A DNA stretch of 64,000 bases, taken from NCBI GenBank assembly GCA_019449655.1, contig JAHQXD010000001.1:585562-649561 (forward strand), written 5' to 3'. How positions within the stretch are numbered: the stretch's first letter is position 1; the number at the start of each line of letters is the position of its first letter. The notes beneath the pieces are model-generated. The model was given only the letters and a program-made list of their open reading frames with translations. It was not told the DNA's origin and ran no database searches. Origin of the DNA: Ferrigenium straubiae. GTDB lineage: Bacteria; Pseudomonadota; Gammaproteobacteria; Burkholderiales; Gallionellaceae. The translations under genes were made by a program, and so were the position numbers. Positions 34,424 to 43,292 of the stretch are shown here, in pieces.

Positions 34424-35667
34424 TTGTGCCCGCCGCCTATTTCGATCAGGCGGTAGCCTTCGTTCCTGGTGTTCCAGGACAAATAAGCCCTGCCGCTCTC
34501 GCCGATCAGCATCGGCCAGTCCGATACCTCGGAGGTGCCCGCCAGTTTTTCCGGTGCGGACCACGACTTCCCTCCATCCTCTGAATGCATCCCGAGGATG
34601 GCGGTGTTCTCGCCGTCGAATTCCTTCCACGCGAGATAGACGCGGCCACCGAGGCTCAATACGTAAGGGTGCGCCGGCTGCGCCTCGGGATTGCCGAAGT
34701 GCAACGGAGCAGAAAAAGTCTTGCCCCGGTCGTCCGAGTGCGCATAGAACAGGCCTTGGTACCCCGGCGCATTGCTGAACCAGGTGGCGTGATAAATGCC
34801 GTCCGCAGCGATGGAGAGCGATGGCCCGTGATGCGGGCACGCAGCGATGTTCCAGTTTTCGTGGCTGACTCGCACGGGAGCCATCTTACCGTCCAGCTTG
34901 ACCAGCGCATGGTCGCGGATGTTGGTGTCGTAGATGTGGCGCCATGCGACCACGGGATAATCGTCGGTGTCCACGACCATGGCCGTGCGGCAGCATTCGC
35001 AGACGTGATCGGCGATCTTGACGTTGCGCCGGAAGCTCGCCCCGCCGCCGTCCGACATCGCATAGTAGATGGCCGAGCCGTTGTATTTCTCCCCTCTTTT
35101 CTCCGCAGCACCCTGGTCGCGCTTGTCGAGCCAGGCGATGTAAACATGTCCCTTGCCATTCACCGCCATGGAATCGAAGCGATGGCTGATGATGTCGCGG
35201 TTATCGTTGACGGTGATCGGCGCGGAAAAGCTTTTCCCGCCATCGGTCGAGCGGCTGAAACGGATATCGCCGGTCATGGGCTTCGCCAATCCCTGCGTGT
35301 AGGAGATGTAAATCACCCCTTTGCGCACGATGATCTTGGGACGATTCTCGCCGTCGCCGAGGATGCTCTCGGGCTCGGCATTGACCTTGACCGGGACGCT
35401 CTGGGTGGCGCCATGGTCGTCGGAATAACTGACGTACACATGCTGCCCGCGGATCGCGGCCAGCCACAGGCGCCCCTTCTCGTCGAAAGCCCCGGTAACG
35501 GCGAGCGACGGTTTGGCGAGCGCCTCTTTCCAACGTTTTTCCATGTCGACAGGCGCAGCCGCCGGGGCCGCCACGCCGGGCTTGGCATGGCTGGCGTGCT
35601 CGGCAGCCGATGCCGGACAGGCGGCCAGCGCAGCGGCAAAGAGAAGTGCAATGGTTAACTTGTTCAT
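34420..35667 (-). CDS. exported BNR/sialidase-like beta-propeller with CxCC motif
   Basis: A 415-residue exported protein with a signal peptide (MNKLTIALLFAAALAACPASA). At least four Asp-box repeats (SDDHGAT, STDGGKS, SDDRGKT, SEDGGKS) mark a six-bladed sialidase-type propeller. The usual sialidase catalytic Arg triad was not recognised, so a sialidase name would be misleading. Unusual motifs are CECCRTA near residue 228 and NIAACPHHGPS near 282, a cysteine/histidine set that could bind metal or a cofactor. It lies directly after a TonB receptor and before a thioredoxin, which supports a periplasmic or surface binding role in that system. Confidence 0.8.
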   Translation of the reverse strand: MNKLTIALLFAAALAACPASAAEHASHAKPGVAAPAAAPVDMEKRWKEALAKPSLAVTGAFDEKGRLWLAAIRGQHVYVSYSDDHGATQSVPVKVNAEPESILGDGENRPKIIVRKGVIYISYTQGLAKPMTGDIRFSRSTDGGKSFSAPITVNDNRDIISHRFDSMAVNGKGHVYIAWLDKRDQGAAEKRGEKYNGSAIYYAMSDGGGASFRRNVKIADHVCECCRTAMVVDTDDYPVVAWRHIYDTNIRDHALVKLDGKMAPVRVSHENWNIAACPHHGPSLSIAADGIYHATWFSNAPGYQGLFYAHSDDRGKTFSAPLHFGNPEAQPAHPYVLSLGGRVYLAWKEFDGENTAILGMHSEDGGKSWSAPEKLAGTSEVSDWPMLIGESGRAYLSWNTRNEGYRLIEIGGGHK

Positions 35668-35724
35668 ACCCGCATCATATAACAGGATCGAAGGCGGCAA
35701 CCCGGAGGCCGCCGCCACGCTTAT

Positions 35725-37887
35725 TTACCACTTAATCTCGATGCCGGCATAAATGGTGCGCGGCAACCCCGGAGAGAGGGTGGGCGCGGCACCTGTGCCG
35801 GCCGCACTATCAGCGTAGCGCGTGTTGGACAGATTGATGATTCTGCCGAACAGCGAGAGGTCCTTCTCCACCTTGTAATCGGCACGCAGGTTGTACAAGT
35901 CATGCCCGTTGTATTTGCCGGTGTTGGCCGCGTCAAGCCAGTAGGCACCCGTCTTTACCCATTCGAACTGGGCAGTAGCGGCCGCCGTCGGACTCCATGT
36001 CAGTCGTGTGTTGGCAATCAGGTGCGGTGCCGATTCGATATCCTTACCATTGTTGTTTGCGCCGGTAAACTGGTTGGTAATCCAGCTGACATAGGTATGC
36101 TGCGCATACGAATAGGCAATATCGAGGCGCAATTGATCCGCCAGGGACTTGCCCAGACCCAGCTCGATGCCGCGATGTTCGGTGCTGCCGTTATTGCTGG
36201 AAATAGTAGTCTGGTTGAGGGCGTCGCGCTGATTGAGGATGTCGTCGCGTTTTTTGAGGACGTAGTAGATCAGGTCATAATTCCAGCCGATTGCATCGCC
36301 GCGCACGCCGACTTCATACTGATCCGCCTTGATGGGTTTGAGCTGCAGCGCGTCTGCTGCCTTGGTCCTGCCCAAGGCCAGCGTCGTATCGTGGCCGACC
36401 CTGAACAGGTTGCTTTCACCCGGTGCGCGGAACCCCTGATTATAGGAAGCATGAAGATGGGTCGAGGGCGTCAGAGCAAAGGCCAATCCGATCTTCGGGG
36501 TAGCCTTCGAGAATGACCGCGAACCGCTTGCGTTCTGCCAATAATGCTTGGCGCCGTTGGCTAGGTCGCCCGCTGCCAGATTGTTGGTCATCTTGTAGCT
36601 CATCGTGTCATAGCGTACCGCAGCCGTCACGCGCAGCTTCTCGACAGGGGAAAATTCGGTGTGGACATAGGGCGATGCGCTCTGGTAAATCACCTCGTAA
36701 TCGTAAATACGCGGCCCCACCGTGTAGCAATTAAACTGCTGGCTCCTCGTTGCCGTGCCGGCCACCGTGCAGCCCGGAGCGGCGAAGCTGATGGCATCCT
36801 CGGTGCGCTTTCCCGGGCTGTAGTCGTAATCGAAACCGGCGACGACGCGCGTGCGCATTGAACCGGGAAGATCCTTGCGCCATTTTGTCAGCAGCCCCAG
36901 CGAGGTGACCGTGGTCTTTTCAACCCGCGGATCGCCGGTCGCGGCGGTACTGAAGTTGTATGAGCCGTTGAGGTTCATGGAGTTGTAGCGGAAATAGGGA
37001 GTAATGGAAACCAGCGTGTTATCGCCGATATCCTTGTCCAGATTGGTCGAAAGCCGCAACGCATCGACCTTGCGGTAGGCGACGGAACGCGCGTTCACGG
37101 TCGGGGTGTTCTGGTATTCAAACGGAGTCAACGCCGAATTTGCCCCGGTCTGCTGATCGATCTTGCTGAACCCCAGGATGGTCTTGAACACCGATTCTCC
37201 ATCAGGCGCATAATCCCAGCGCAGGTTGCCGCTCAGCCGGTCATATGCGGTTTTCACGCGCCAGCCGTCGGTGTGCGAGACATTCACGTCGGCGCGCAGT
37301 GCGCCCATTTCCTTCTGCCCTGTATTGGCATTCCCCAGCAAACGATACCAGCCGTAGTTTCCCGCCTCGACGGAAAGCCCGGCACCGCTCTGCCGAGTGG
37401 GCTGGTTGCTCAGAATGTTTATGGTTCCGCCGATTGCATCGGAACCGTAAAGCGCCGAACCGATGCCCTTGACTACCTCTACGCCGCCAGCCGACGGGAT
37501 ATTGACCTCATACAGGGCGTTGTGGTTGAAAAAGCCGGTGGCGCGGATGGGAATGCCGTCCTCCAAATAGAGGTATACTGGGTCTGTCCCGATTTTCTGG
37601 CGGATACCGGTCGTGTGGCCTTCGCCATTCGTGACGTTGATGGCCACGCCCGGAATTTGCCCGAGGATCTGCTGAGGATGGGACGGACCGGTAAGCTTGA
37701 TGTCCTTCTGCTTGATGATGCCGATCGCAGCCGACGTTTCCGTCAAGGGCGTCGCTTCGCGGGTTCCGGTGACGGTCACCTCGCCGAGTTGCGAAGGTTC
37801 ATCCGCAGCAAACGCCGCATTGGCGATGCTCACGTAAATACAACTCAACGCGAATAGTTTTCCGCGGCCGATTTTCTGCCTTTTCAT
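35725..37887 (-). CDS. TonB-dependent outer-membrane receptor 1
   Basis: A 720-residue receptor. It has a signal peptide (ends NAAFAADEPS), a TonB box-like segment (LGEVTVTGTRE), a plug domain (about 45-165; PGVAINVTN, GSALYGSDAIGGTINIL) and a 22-strand-type barrel ending IYAGIEIKW with the terminal aromatic. The substrate cannot be told from sequence; cobalamin, copper and siderophore receptors share this layout. GGGAGAGGG precedes the ATG. It heads an operon with the BNR protein, thioredoxin, TonB, ExbB and ExbD. Its upstream region carries near-palindromes shared with receptor 2. Confidence 0.93.
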   Translation of the reverse strand: MKRQKIGRGKLFALSCIYVSIANAAFAADEPSQLGEVTVTGTREATPLTETSAAIGIIKQKDIKLTGPSHPQQILGQIPGVAINVTNGEGHTTGIRQKIGTDPVYLYLEDGIPIRATGFFNHNALYEVNIPSAGGVEVVKGIGSALYGSDAIGGTINILSNQPTRQSGAGLSVEAGNYGWYRLLGNANTGQKEMGALRADVNVSHTDGWRVKTAYDRLSGNLRWDYAPDGESVFKTILGFSKIDQQTGANSALTPFEYQNTPTVNARSVAYRKVDALRLSTNLDKDIGDNTLVSITPYFRYNSMNLNGSYNFSTAATGDPRVEKTTVTSLGLLTKWRKDLPGSMRTRVVAGFDYDYSPGKRTEDAISFAAPGCTVAGTATRSQQFNCYTVGPRIYDYEVIYQSASPYVHTEFSPVEKLRVTAAVRYDTMSYKMTNNLAAGDLANGAKHYWQNASGSRSFSKATPKIGLAFALTPSTHLHASYNQGFRAPGESNLFRVGHDTTLALGRTKAADALQLKPIKADQYEVGVRGDAIGWNYDLIYYVLKKRDDILNQRDALNQTTISSNNGSTEHRGIELGLGKSLADQLRLDIAYSYAQHTYVSWITNQFTGANNNGKDIESAPHLIANTRLTWSPTAAATAQFEWVKTGAYWLDAANTGKYNGHDLYNLRADYKVEKDLSLFGRIINLSNTRYADSAAGTGAAPTLSPGLPRTIYAGIEIKW

Positions 37888-37976
37888 GCTTACCCTCTCC
37901 CAAGTTGCCTAGATAATAATTTTTATGGACTTCAAACAGCCATGGGAATACTACAGACAAAAAGCCCGCTTGGGGA

Positions 37977-38060
37977 TGCGACAAAATGCCGCACCCTCTG
38001 GTGCGGCATTTTGCGGTGGAGGCTAACCTTCAGGTTATGCCGTAGCCACAAAATGCCGCA
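37977..38060. promoter_or_regulatory. cluster of TGYGRCA-N3-TGYCGCA elements upstream of receptor 1
   Basis: Three related sites lie 90-175 bases before the receptor start: TGCGACA-AAA-TGCCGCA (37977-37993), TGCGGCA-TTT-TGCGGTG (38002-38018) and AGCCACA-AAA-TGCCGCA (38044-38060). Similar sites occur at 43155-43186 upstream of receptor 2. The 7-3-7 near-palindrome suggests a dimeric repressor or activator. The first two also form the hairpin listed at 37982-38013, so the two roles are not exclusive. Confidence 0.5.
37982..38013 (-). terminator. 14-bp perfect inverted repeat downstream of the CcdA-like gene
   Basis: Left arm 37982-37995 and right arm 38000-38013 pair perfectly around a 4-base loop, flanked by A and T runs of four. 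It lies after the stop at 38091 and can terminate that operon on the minus strand, although it also contains operator-like sequence. Confidence 0.55.
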
Positions 38061-38090
38061 ATCCCTCGAAAAGCCCGCAATCGCGCCATC

Positions 38091-38750
38091 TCAGAGCACC
38101 AGCAGCAGTCTCCGCAACCCGAGCAGGATCAGCACCGCCGCCGCGCCCCAGCGGATCCAGCGCGTGATCCATTCGCGGTTGTCGCGCAGGTTCTTGCCGA
38201 GCAGGCTGATCAGCGGCAGCAGGATCAGGAGCGGGGTCAGCGCCGCACCCAGGCCGAACATCATGCCGTTGGTCATGCCCATCCTCACGCTCCCCGCCGC
38301 GGCGCACACCGCAAGCAGCGAGGCCAGCGGCGCGCAGGGGGTGAGGCTCAGCGAGAAGCCCATAAGCAGCGGCGGCGTGGTACCCGCACGGCGCACCGTG
38401 CCGCACGGGGAGTGCGGCTTTTCGGCGCGCAGCAGCCAGATGCCTGCCGCGATGGAAGCGAGCCCGATCACCAGGTTGCCGGTTCCGCCGCGCATCGCTT
38501 CGGACAGCCACACCCCAGCCCCGCCGGCGATCGCGCCGAGCATGGTGTAGGCGACGATGCGCCCCGCCACGAACATGGCCGTGTCATACAGCGCCTGGGT
38601 TTGCGAACCGCCGCGCCCCAGCACCCAGGTGCCCATGAACGGCAGGCAGGTAACGGTGCAGGCCGTCAGCCCGAGCGACAGGCCGAGCAGCCAGACGGCG
38701 AACAGCGTGGTCTCCTGCGGGATCAGCGCCGGGTTGAAGAAATCATCCAT
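38091..38750 (-). CDS. CcdA/DsbD-like (TauE/SafE-type) membrane protein
   Basis: A 219-residue protein with about six transmembrane helices. Cysteines in the first helix (LTACTVTCLPFMGTW) and a second pair-like site before a later helix (SLSLTPCAPL) match the transmembrane thiol-electron carriers CcdA and DsbD-beta, although automatic pipelines would call it a TauE/SafE exporter. It overlaps the polyferredoxin gene by 8 bases and probably passes electrons to periplasmic thiols. A third gene cluster member, the thioredoxin at 33932, is a candidate acceptor. Confidence 0.78.
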   Translation of the reverse strand: MDDFFNPALIPQETTLFAVWLLGLSLGLTACTVTCLPFMGTWVLGRGGSQTQALYDTAMFVAGRIVAYTMLGAIAGGAGVWLSEAMRGGTGNLVIGLASIAAGIWLLRAEKPHSPCGTVRRAGTTPPLLMGFSLSLTPCAPLASLLAVCAAAGSVRMGMTNGMMFGLGAALTPLLILLPLISLLGKNLRDNREWITRWIRWGAAAVLILLGLRRLLLVL

Positions 38751-39795
38751 GCGGGTTCTCCTTCGACTGCGCCAGCCAGATCACCTTGTTCTTCGGCAAG
38801 CCTTCCGGGGTCTCCAGCTTCACGCGCTGCTTGTAAGCCTCGCGTGATGACTTGAACAGGGGGACGCCGAAGAACTTGATCTGGATCACGTCGTCGTCCG
38901 GGCAGTATTCGACGCAGCGGCCGCACATGGTGCAGTCCTCGTGGAATGCTTTTTTGCCGTGCTCCCGGCCGATCTCGTGGATGTCCATCGGGCAGGCCTT
39001 TTCGCAGACGCTGCATTTGTCGCATTTGTCATTCTGCTTCTTCACCAGTTGCATCGGCGAGAGCCTCTGGAACAGCGCATTCCACGACAGCAGCGGACAG
39101 ATGCGGCAGAACGGCTGGCGCACCGCGAGCGCGGCGATGATGACGAAACCGAACAACGCATTGCCCAGCGCACCGAGGAAGAAGTTGACGCCCGTCGAAG
39201 TGCGCAGCGCGATCTGCTCGGTGTCGGCGGTCAGCAGCGTGGTGGCGATGCGCGAGGGGCATACCTGGCAATAGGGATCGCCCAGTTCATTGGGTACGGT
39301 ACCCATGCCGGCCAGCAGCGGCAGGCCGAGCACCAGTACCAGCAGCATCAGCCACTTCACCGGGCGCACCCGGCCGACATTGCCCGGCGAGAAGCGGTGC
39401 AGCGGCCTGCCCAGCCTCCTGCCGATGCGGTAGACGATCTCCTGCACCGTGCCCATCGGGCAGACCCAGCCGCAGAACGCCTTGTTGAGGAAAAAGAAGA
39501 AGGCAAAGAAGGTGGCCACCGAGACCAGCGTCGGGATGAATACCGTATAGGTTAGCTCCTGTGCCTTGACCAGCGCCTCGCCGATGCGGTGATGCAACTG
39601 GTGCTGGTTGACGATCAGGATGCATTGGTCGCCGGTCTGTTTGTCGAATGCGCAGGCCAGCGAGGGCAGCGCCTGCGAAACGCGGTCGCTGACATAGCTG
39701 CCCAGCAGCACGCCGCCGTAAACGGTGACGAACAGCATGAGGAGCTGGATGGTGAAGCGGAAACGCGTCAGCGTCGGAAAAATGGATTTCAACAT
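38743..39795 (-). CDS. NapH/NosR-like membrane polyferredoxin
   Basis: A 350-residue membrane protein with several transmembrane helices, the CxxxCP motifs typical of this family (FCGWVCPMG, FCRICPLLSW) and two [4Fe-4S] ferredoxin motifs (CDKCSVCEKACP, CTMCGRCVEYCP). NapH, NosR, CcoG and FtrD proteins of this type move electrons from the quinone or cytoplasmic side to periplasmic partners. The ATG at 39795 follows AAGGA at good spacing and lies just past the DUF4198 stop. Neighbouring receptors and a CcdA-like protein suggest that it powers a periplasmic reduction linked to uptake. Confidence 0.85.
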   Translation of the reverse strand: MLKSIFPTLTRFRFTIQLLMLFVTVYGGVLLGSYVSDRVSQALPSLACAFDKQTGDQCILIVNQHQLHHRIGEALVKAQELTYTVFIPTLVSVATFFAFFFFLNKAFCGWVCPMGTVQEIVYRIGRRLGRPLHRFSPGNVGRVRPVKWLMLLVLVLGLPLLAGMGTVPNELGDPYCQVCPSRIATTLLTADTEQIALRTSTGVNFFLGALGNALFGFVIIAALAVRQPFCRICPLLSWNALFQRLSPMQLVKKQNDKCDKCSVCEKACPMDIHEIGREHGKKAFHEDCTMCGRCVEYCPDDDVIQIKFFGVPLFKSSREAYKQRVKLETPEGLPKNKVIWLAQSKENPHG

Positions 39796-39796
39796 G

Positions 39797-40789
39797 TCAG
39801 GCATCCTTGTTGTTGGCGGTTTCAGTCGCTGCCGGTTTGGCGTCGGCCTTCTGCTTCGCATCCTTGCGCTGCCGCAGCAGCGGCACGGCACCAATCATGC
39901 CAAGCAAGGTGAACCCCAACCCCATCGCAAGATCGCGCTGGTAGAACGCATCCGTGCCGTAACCGGCGTTGAAGGCGGTCAGGTAGGTCTTGCCGCTCTC
40001 CGCGTGCTCAGTTGCCAGCACGAAATCCGAACCACGCCGCCCGTAACTGCCCGCAGTTTTTTGCGGGGCTTCCGCCTTGAAGTCATCCGGAACGCGAACC
40101 GTGATCATACCCTGCGCATCGCTGAGCAACTCGGCCCTGGTGCCATTCGCGGTTTCCAGATTCACCTTCTGGCTCGCCAGCGGCTTGCCGTTGAAGCGCA
40201 CCAGGAACTTCCAGTCCTCGTTGGCGCGATAGCGTGAATGCTCGCGCGGGAAAGGCCGCGGAATGATCTCCAGCTCATGCTTCGGCTGCATGAACATCGC
40301 CGTCGGAGTCTTGGCGCCGGAGCCGGTGAAGAAATGCACGGTGGAAGCCACCTTCACCTGTCCGCCCTGCTCCTCGCGTGCGGCCAGCCAGTGGAAGCCG
40401 CCGGCCGCAGGTTTGTCCAGCCTCGCGCCCGCCATCTCCAGCGGAAGCCGGCGGTGCCCCTTTTCATCCTTGGTGTTGTTGGAGTAGGCATCGATGCTGC
40501 TTGCAACGATGTTCTGCGGAATGATCGTAACCATCCTGCGGTCGCGGCCTTCGCCGCCCATCCTGGCTTTCAAGGTGGGGAACGACGTCCACGATGCGGG
40601 CCTGCCCGCCCCTCCCGCCATGCCGCCCCTGCCCGCCGCCACTCCGGCAGGCTCCCCATGTCCGGCGTGTTCCCCGGCCGCCATGCCCTGCTGCGTTGCC
40701 GCCGGCGCGCTTGCCGCGGCAAGCGCCCATGACGGGAGTGCCAGCGATGCGGCCAGGAGCATCGCATTCAGTAAAGTTTTTTTCTGCAT
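39797..40789 (-). CDS. exported DUF4198-like protein with C-terminal anchor
   Basis: A 330-residue protein with a signal peptide (LLAASLALPSWALAA), a Gly/His-rich low-complexity region, and a beta-rich domain (WKFLVRFNGKPLASQKVNLETANGT, AQGMITVRVPDDF) similar to DUF4198 proteins found with nickel/cobalt or other metal transporters. A C-terminal membrane helix (about 280-300; AMGLGFTLLGMIGAVPLL) has a Lys-rich tail. GGGAGA precedes the start, 11 bases after the receptor 2 stop. A metal-linked role is inferred from family and context. The family assignment is by motif style only. Confidence 0.7.
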   Translation of the reverse strand: MQKKTLLNAMLLAASLALPSWALAAASAPAATQQGMAAGEHAGHGEPAGVAAGRGGMAGGAGRPASWTSFPTLKARMGGEGRDRRMVTIIPQNIVASSIDAYSNNTKDEKGHRRLPLEMAGARLDKPAAGGFHWLAAREEQGGQVKVASTVHFFTGSGAKTPTAMFMQPKHELEIIPRPFPREHSRYRANEDWKFLVRFNGKPLASQKVNLETANGTRAELLSDAQGMITVRVPDDFKAEAPQKTAGSYGRRGSDFVLATEHAESGKTYLTAFNAGYGTDAFYQRDLAMGLGFTLLGMIGAVPLLRQRKDAKQKADAKPAATETANNKDA

Positions 40790-40800
40790 GACATTCTCCC

Positions 40801-43074
40801 TTAGAAGCTCAACGTCAGGCCGGCGGTATAGCTCCTCGGTTTGCCGACGATGATAGACAAATCTTCGGTGTCATAGGTGCCACTGTAGGCGCCAGTGCGG
40901 TAATTCGCAGAATCGCCTGTGCCTCGTGCGGCCGACCAGTAACGCTTGTCGAGTAAATTGTTCACGCGCGCGAACAGCGACCACTTCGCGCCCAGCAGCC
41001 CCTTTTCCCGGATATCGTAGTTGGCGGCCAAGTTAAAAAGGGTGCGTCCTGCCCATTTCTCCTGGTTGATCTCGTCGGCCCATGACCAGGATTTCGCATC
41101 CATTTCCAGCGCCAGGCGGAAAGGCTCGGCCGGCTGCCAGCCGAAGCTCATGTTCAACTGATGATGCGGCACGCGCGGCACATCCTTGCCGGTGTTGTTG
41201 TAGTACCTGATATTTGGATTCGGTGCATATGGACTGCCAAGCGTCAGGCCGAAATTGTCGTACCTCGTGAATTCCGCCTTGATATAGCTGTAGGCCGTAT
41301 CCAGGGTGAAGATGCGCTTGCGGTCTGTTTTCAGCGACAGTTCGAAGCCACGATTCCTGACGCCACCGATGTTGTCGTACATCTGCTGCGCTGCCGCTGT
41401 GTTGGTGCTGTATTGACCATTAACATCGAGAATGAAATTCTTGCGCTCGATCTGGAAAATAGCCGTTTCAATATCTGCCGCTACGCCGAAAAATGTACTC
41501 TTTGCCCGCGCCCCAAGTTCGAGGTTCAGAGACTCTTCCGGCTTCAGGTTTTCGTTGTTGAGCGTCTTGCCGCCAGCAGGCGAGAGGGTTCCGTTAAAGA
41601 GTTGGTCCGCGGTTGGCGCACGAAAACCGGTCGAAATGTTGCCAAAGAGATTTGTATTCTCGTTGACGGCATAATTCGCGCCACCACGCCAGGAGGAAAC
41701 ACCAAAGCCCTTGCTACGACTGAATGGAACTGTAATTTCATTCGTCCTCCCTGAGGTGAAATCCAATTTGATATCGTCGTAACGCCCGTTCATGGTCAAC
41801 GTCCATTGCGACGTAGGCTGGAACTTGAATTCGCCGTAGAGTGCATTCACTGCCTCCTTGGTTTTATTATCAGTAAACGTAGTCCCGGCTGTAACCAAAA
41901 GCGTAGGGTTGGCTCCAGTTTTCGGGCATTGTCCTGTTTTTGAGCAGTAAGTCACCTTTGCGCTGGTAAAATTGACATATTCGTTCTGGCGCATATCCAA
42001 GCCAGCCAGCCAGCCAACATTATCCGCAGACGACCGCCATTCTCCTTTCACACCGCGCTGGGTTTGACGGTAGTCGTTGTTTAATGTGTAGAGCTCTTGA
42101 TACCCAGGAGTGTTAGGGGAAAGCTGTATCGCCGGATTGGTGCCAGTCACGTTCTGCGGGGCAGACCAGAAAATCGTATGATCACGGTATTCATATACCG
42201 TCGCCAGAACGTTGCTGCGCTCGGAAAGGTCATTCGAGTAGGTTGCATATATTTTTTGCAGGTTAACATCGTACTTGCGCGTATAGTCACGACCAATGGT
42301 GCCTTGTGGATCCAGCGCGGCCTGCGTTGCGCCCTTCACGTTGCCATGTTTGTCCTTAATACGGTCGGATTTTTCAAAACCCAAAGTCAAATCTGAAGCG
42401 TCGCTGAGGAAAATACGCGCATTACCATCGACGGCGTCTGTTTTGTAGTTCGATTGCCAGTAGTAATCATCACCTGCCCGATGTGATGCCTGTATGTGAC
42501 CACTGCCCCAATCACCCGCAAAGCCGGCGCGCGCCAGCTGACGAGTGTAATTCCATGAACCGGCGTCGGCAGCAACGGTGAACCCCTTGTATTTCGCGCC
42601 ACGCTTGGTGGTGATGATGACAGCCCCGGCGAGCCCATCGTCGCCAAACAGATACGATGCACCACCCTTGATGACCTTGATCGATTGAATATTATCGAGA
42701 TCGATGTTGACCTTACCGGTGCGCTCGAATACCGGCACACCGTCAATCACGATGGCCACACCGGGCTTTTCACCCATGTAGCGCTGATTCTCGACGCCGC
42801 GCAGCTTGATCTTGATTTCGTCACCGGACGAAAGATCAGCAGTAACGCCTGGAATCGTGCGGAGAAGCTCTATCATATTTTCGGGGCGTTTTTCATCTAC
42901 CACCTGCGCACTGATGTCATGAACACTTGCTGGTTCGCTGCGCTTGCTGGTGAAACGATCATCGATCGTCGTGGAAGTCACGCTGACCTCCGGCAACACG
43001 CCTGGCTCGGCATACACCGCCTGGCTGACTGCCAGCGAGATCACGCTTAATGCAAATACCTGTTTGCCTTTCAT
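40801..43074 (-). CDS. TonB-dependent outer-membrane receptor 2
   Basis: A 757-residue receptor with signal peptide (ends AVYAEPG), TonB-box region (LPEVSVTSTTID), plug (about 45-165; IPGVTADLSSGD, IKVIKGGASYLFGDDGLAGAVIITTKRG) and barrel ending TAGLTLSF. A barrel loop carries a cysteine pair (YCSKTGQCPKTG) that could form a disulfide. The substrate is unknown. AGGAGAGGG precedes the ATG. It leads an operon with DUF4198-like, polyferredoxin and CcdA-like genes, and it diverges from tolC-macA-macB. Confidence 0.93.
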   Translation of the reverse strand: MKGKQVFALSVISLAVSQAVYAEPGVLPEVSVTSTTIDDRFTSKRSEPASVHDISAQVVDEKRPENMIELLRTIPGVTADLSSGDEIKIKLRGVENQRYMGEKPGVAIVIDGVPVFERTGKVNIDLDNIQSIKVIKGGASYLFGDDGLAGAVIITTKRGAKYKGFTVAADAGSWNYTRQLARAGFAGDWGSGHIQASHRAGDDYYWQSNYKTDAVDGNARIFLSDASDLTLGFEKSDRIKDKHGNVKGATQAALDPQGTIGRDYTRKYDVNLQKIYATYSNDLSERSNVLATVYEYRDHTIFWSAPQNVTGTNPAIQLSPNTPGYQELYTLNNDYRQTQRGVKGEWRSSADNVGWLAGLDMRQNEYVNFTSAKVTYCSKTGQCPKTGANPTLLVTAGTTFTDNKTKEAVNALYGEFKFQPTSQWTLTMNGRYDDIKLDFTSGRTNEITVPFSRSKGFGVSSWRGGANYAVNENTNLFGNISTGFRAPTADQLFNGTLSPAGGKTLNNENLKPEESLNLELGARAKSTFFGVAADIETAIFQIERKNFILDVNGQYSTNTAAAQQMYDNIGGVRNRGFELSLKTDRKRIFTLDTAYSYIKAEFTRYDNFGLTLGSPYAPNPNIRYYNNTGKDVPRVPHHQLNMSFGWQPAEPFRLALEMDAKSWSWADEINQEKWAGRTLFNLAANYDIREKGLLGAKWSLFARVNNLLDKRYWSAARGTGDSANYRTGAYSGTYDTEDLSIIVGKPRSYTAGLTLSF

Positions 43075-43131
43075 CCTGCCCTCTCCTCGAATCGATCGTT
43101 ATTGTGAAAAACTTGAAGCGGGCGAATTCTA

Positions 43132-43186
43132 AAGTTGAGTAATCAACTTGGGAATGTGACATATTGCCGCGCGTCAAAATGTCGCA
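43132..43186. promoter_or_regulatory. operator-like palindromes between receptor 2 and tolC
   Basis: AAGTTGA-GTAA-TCAACTT (43132-43149) is a perfect 7-bp-arm palindrome. TGTGACA-TAT-TGCCGCG (43155-43171) and CGCGTCA-AAA-TGTCGCA (43170-43186) are two adjacent near-palindromes, centres 15 bases apart, of the class seen at 37977-38060. The position between divergent genes suggests control of both receptor 2 and the TolC-MacAB exporter. Confidence 0.5.
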
Positions 43187-43292
43187 CCCCTGTATCCACG
43201 TGGCTTATGGCGAATACAATTTCTTACAAAAAATCCGGTAGAGGCAATGCTGAGCCGCTATACTGGAAAAAAGAAAATCCAATTTCCCGTTC

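Noticed and set aside
34420-35667. Annotation as a true sialidase
   Set aside because: Asp boxes are present but the catalytic Arg triad and acid/base residues were not recognised, and the context is a TonB operon.
37982-38013. Perfect inverted repeat first read purely as a terminator
   Set aside because: Not rejected as a hairpin, but a terminator-only reading was dropped because the same sequence belongs to an element repeated at 43155-43186 upstream of another receptor gene.
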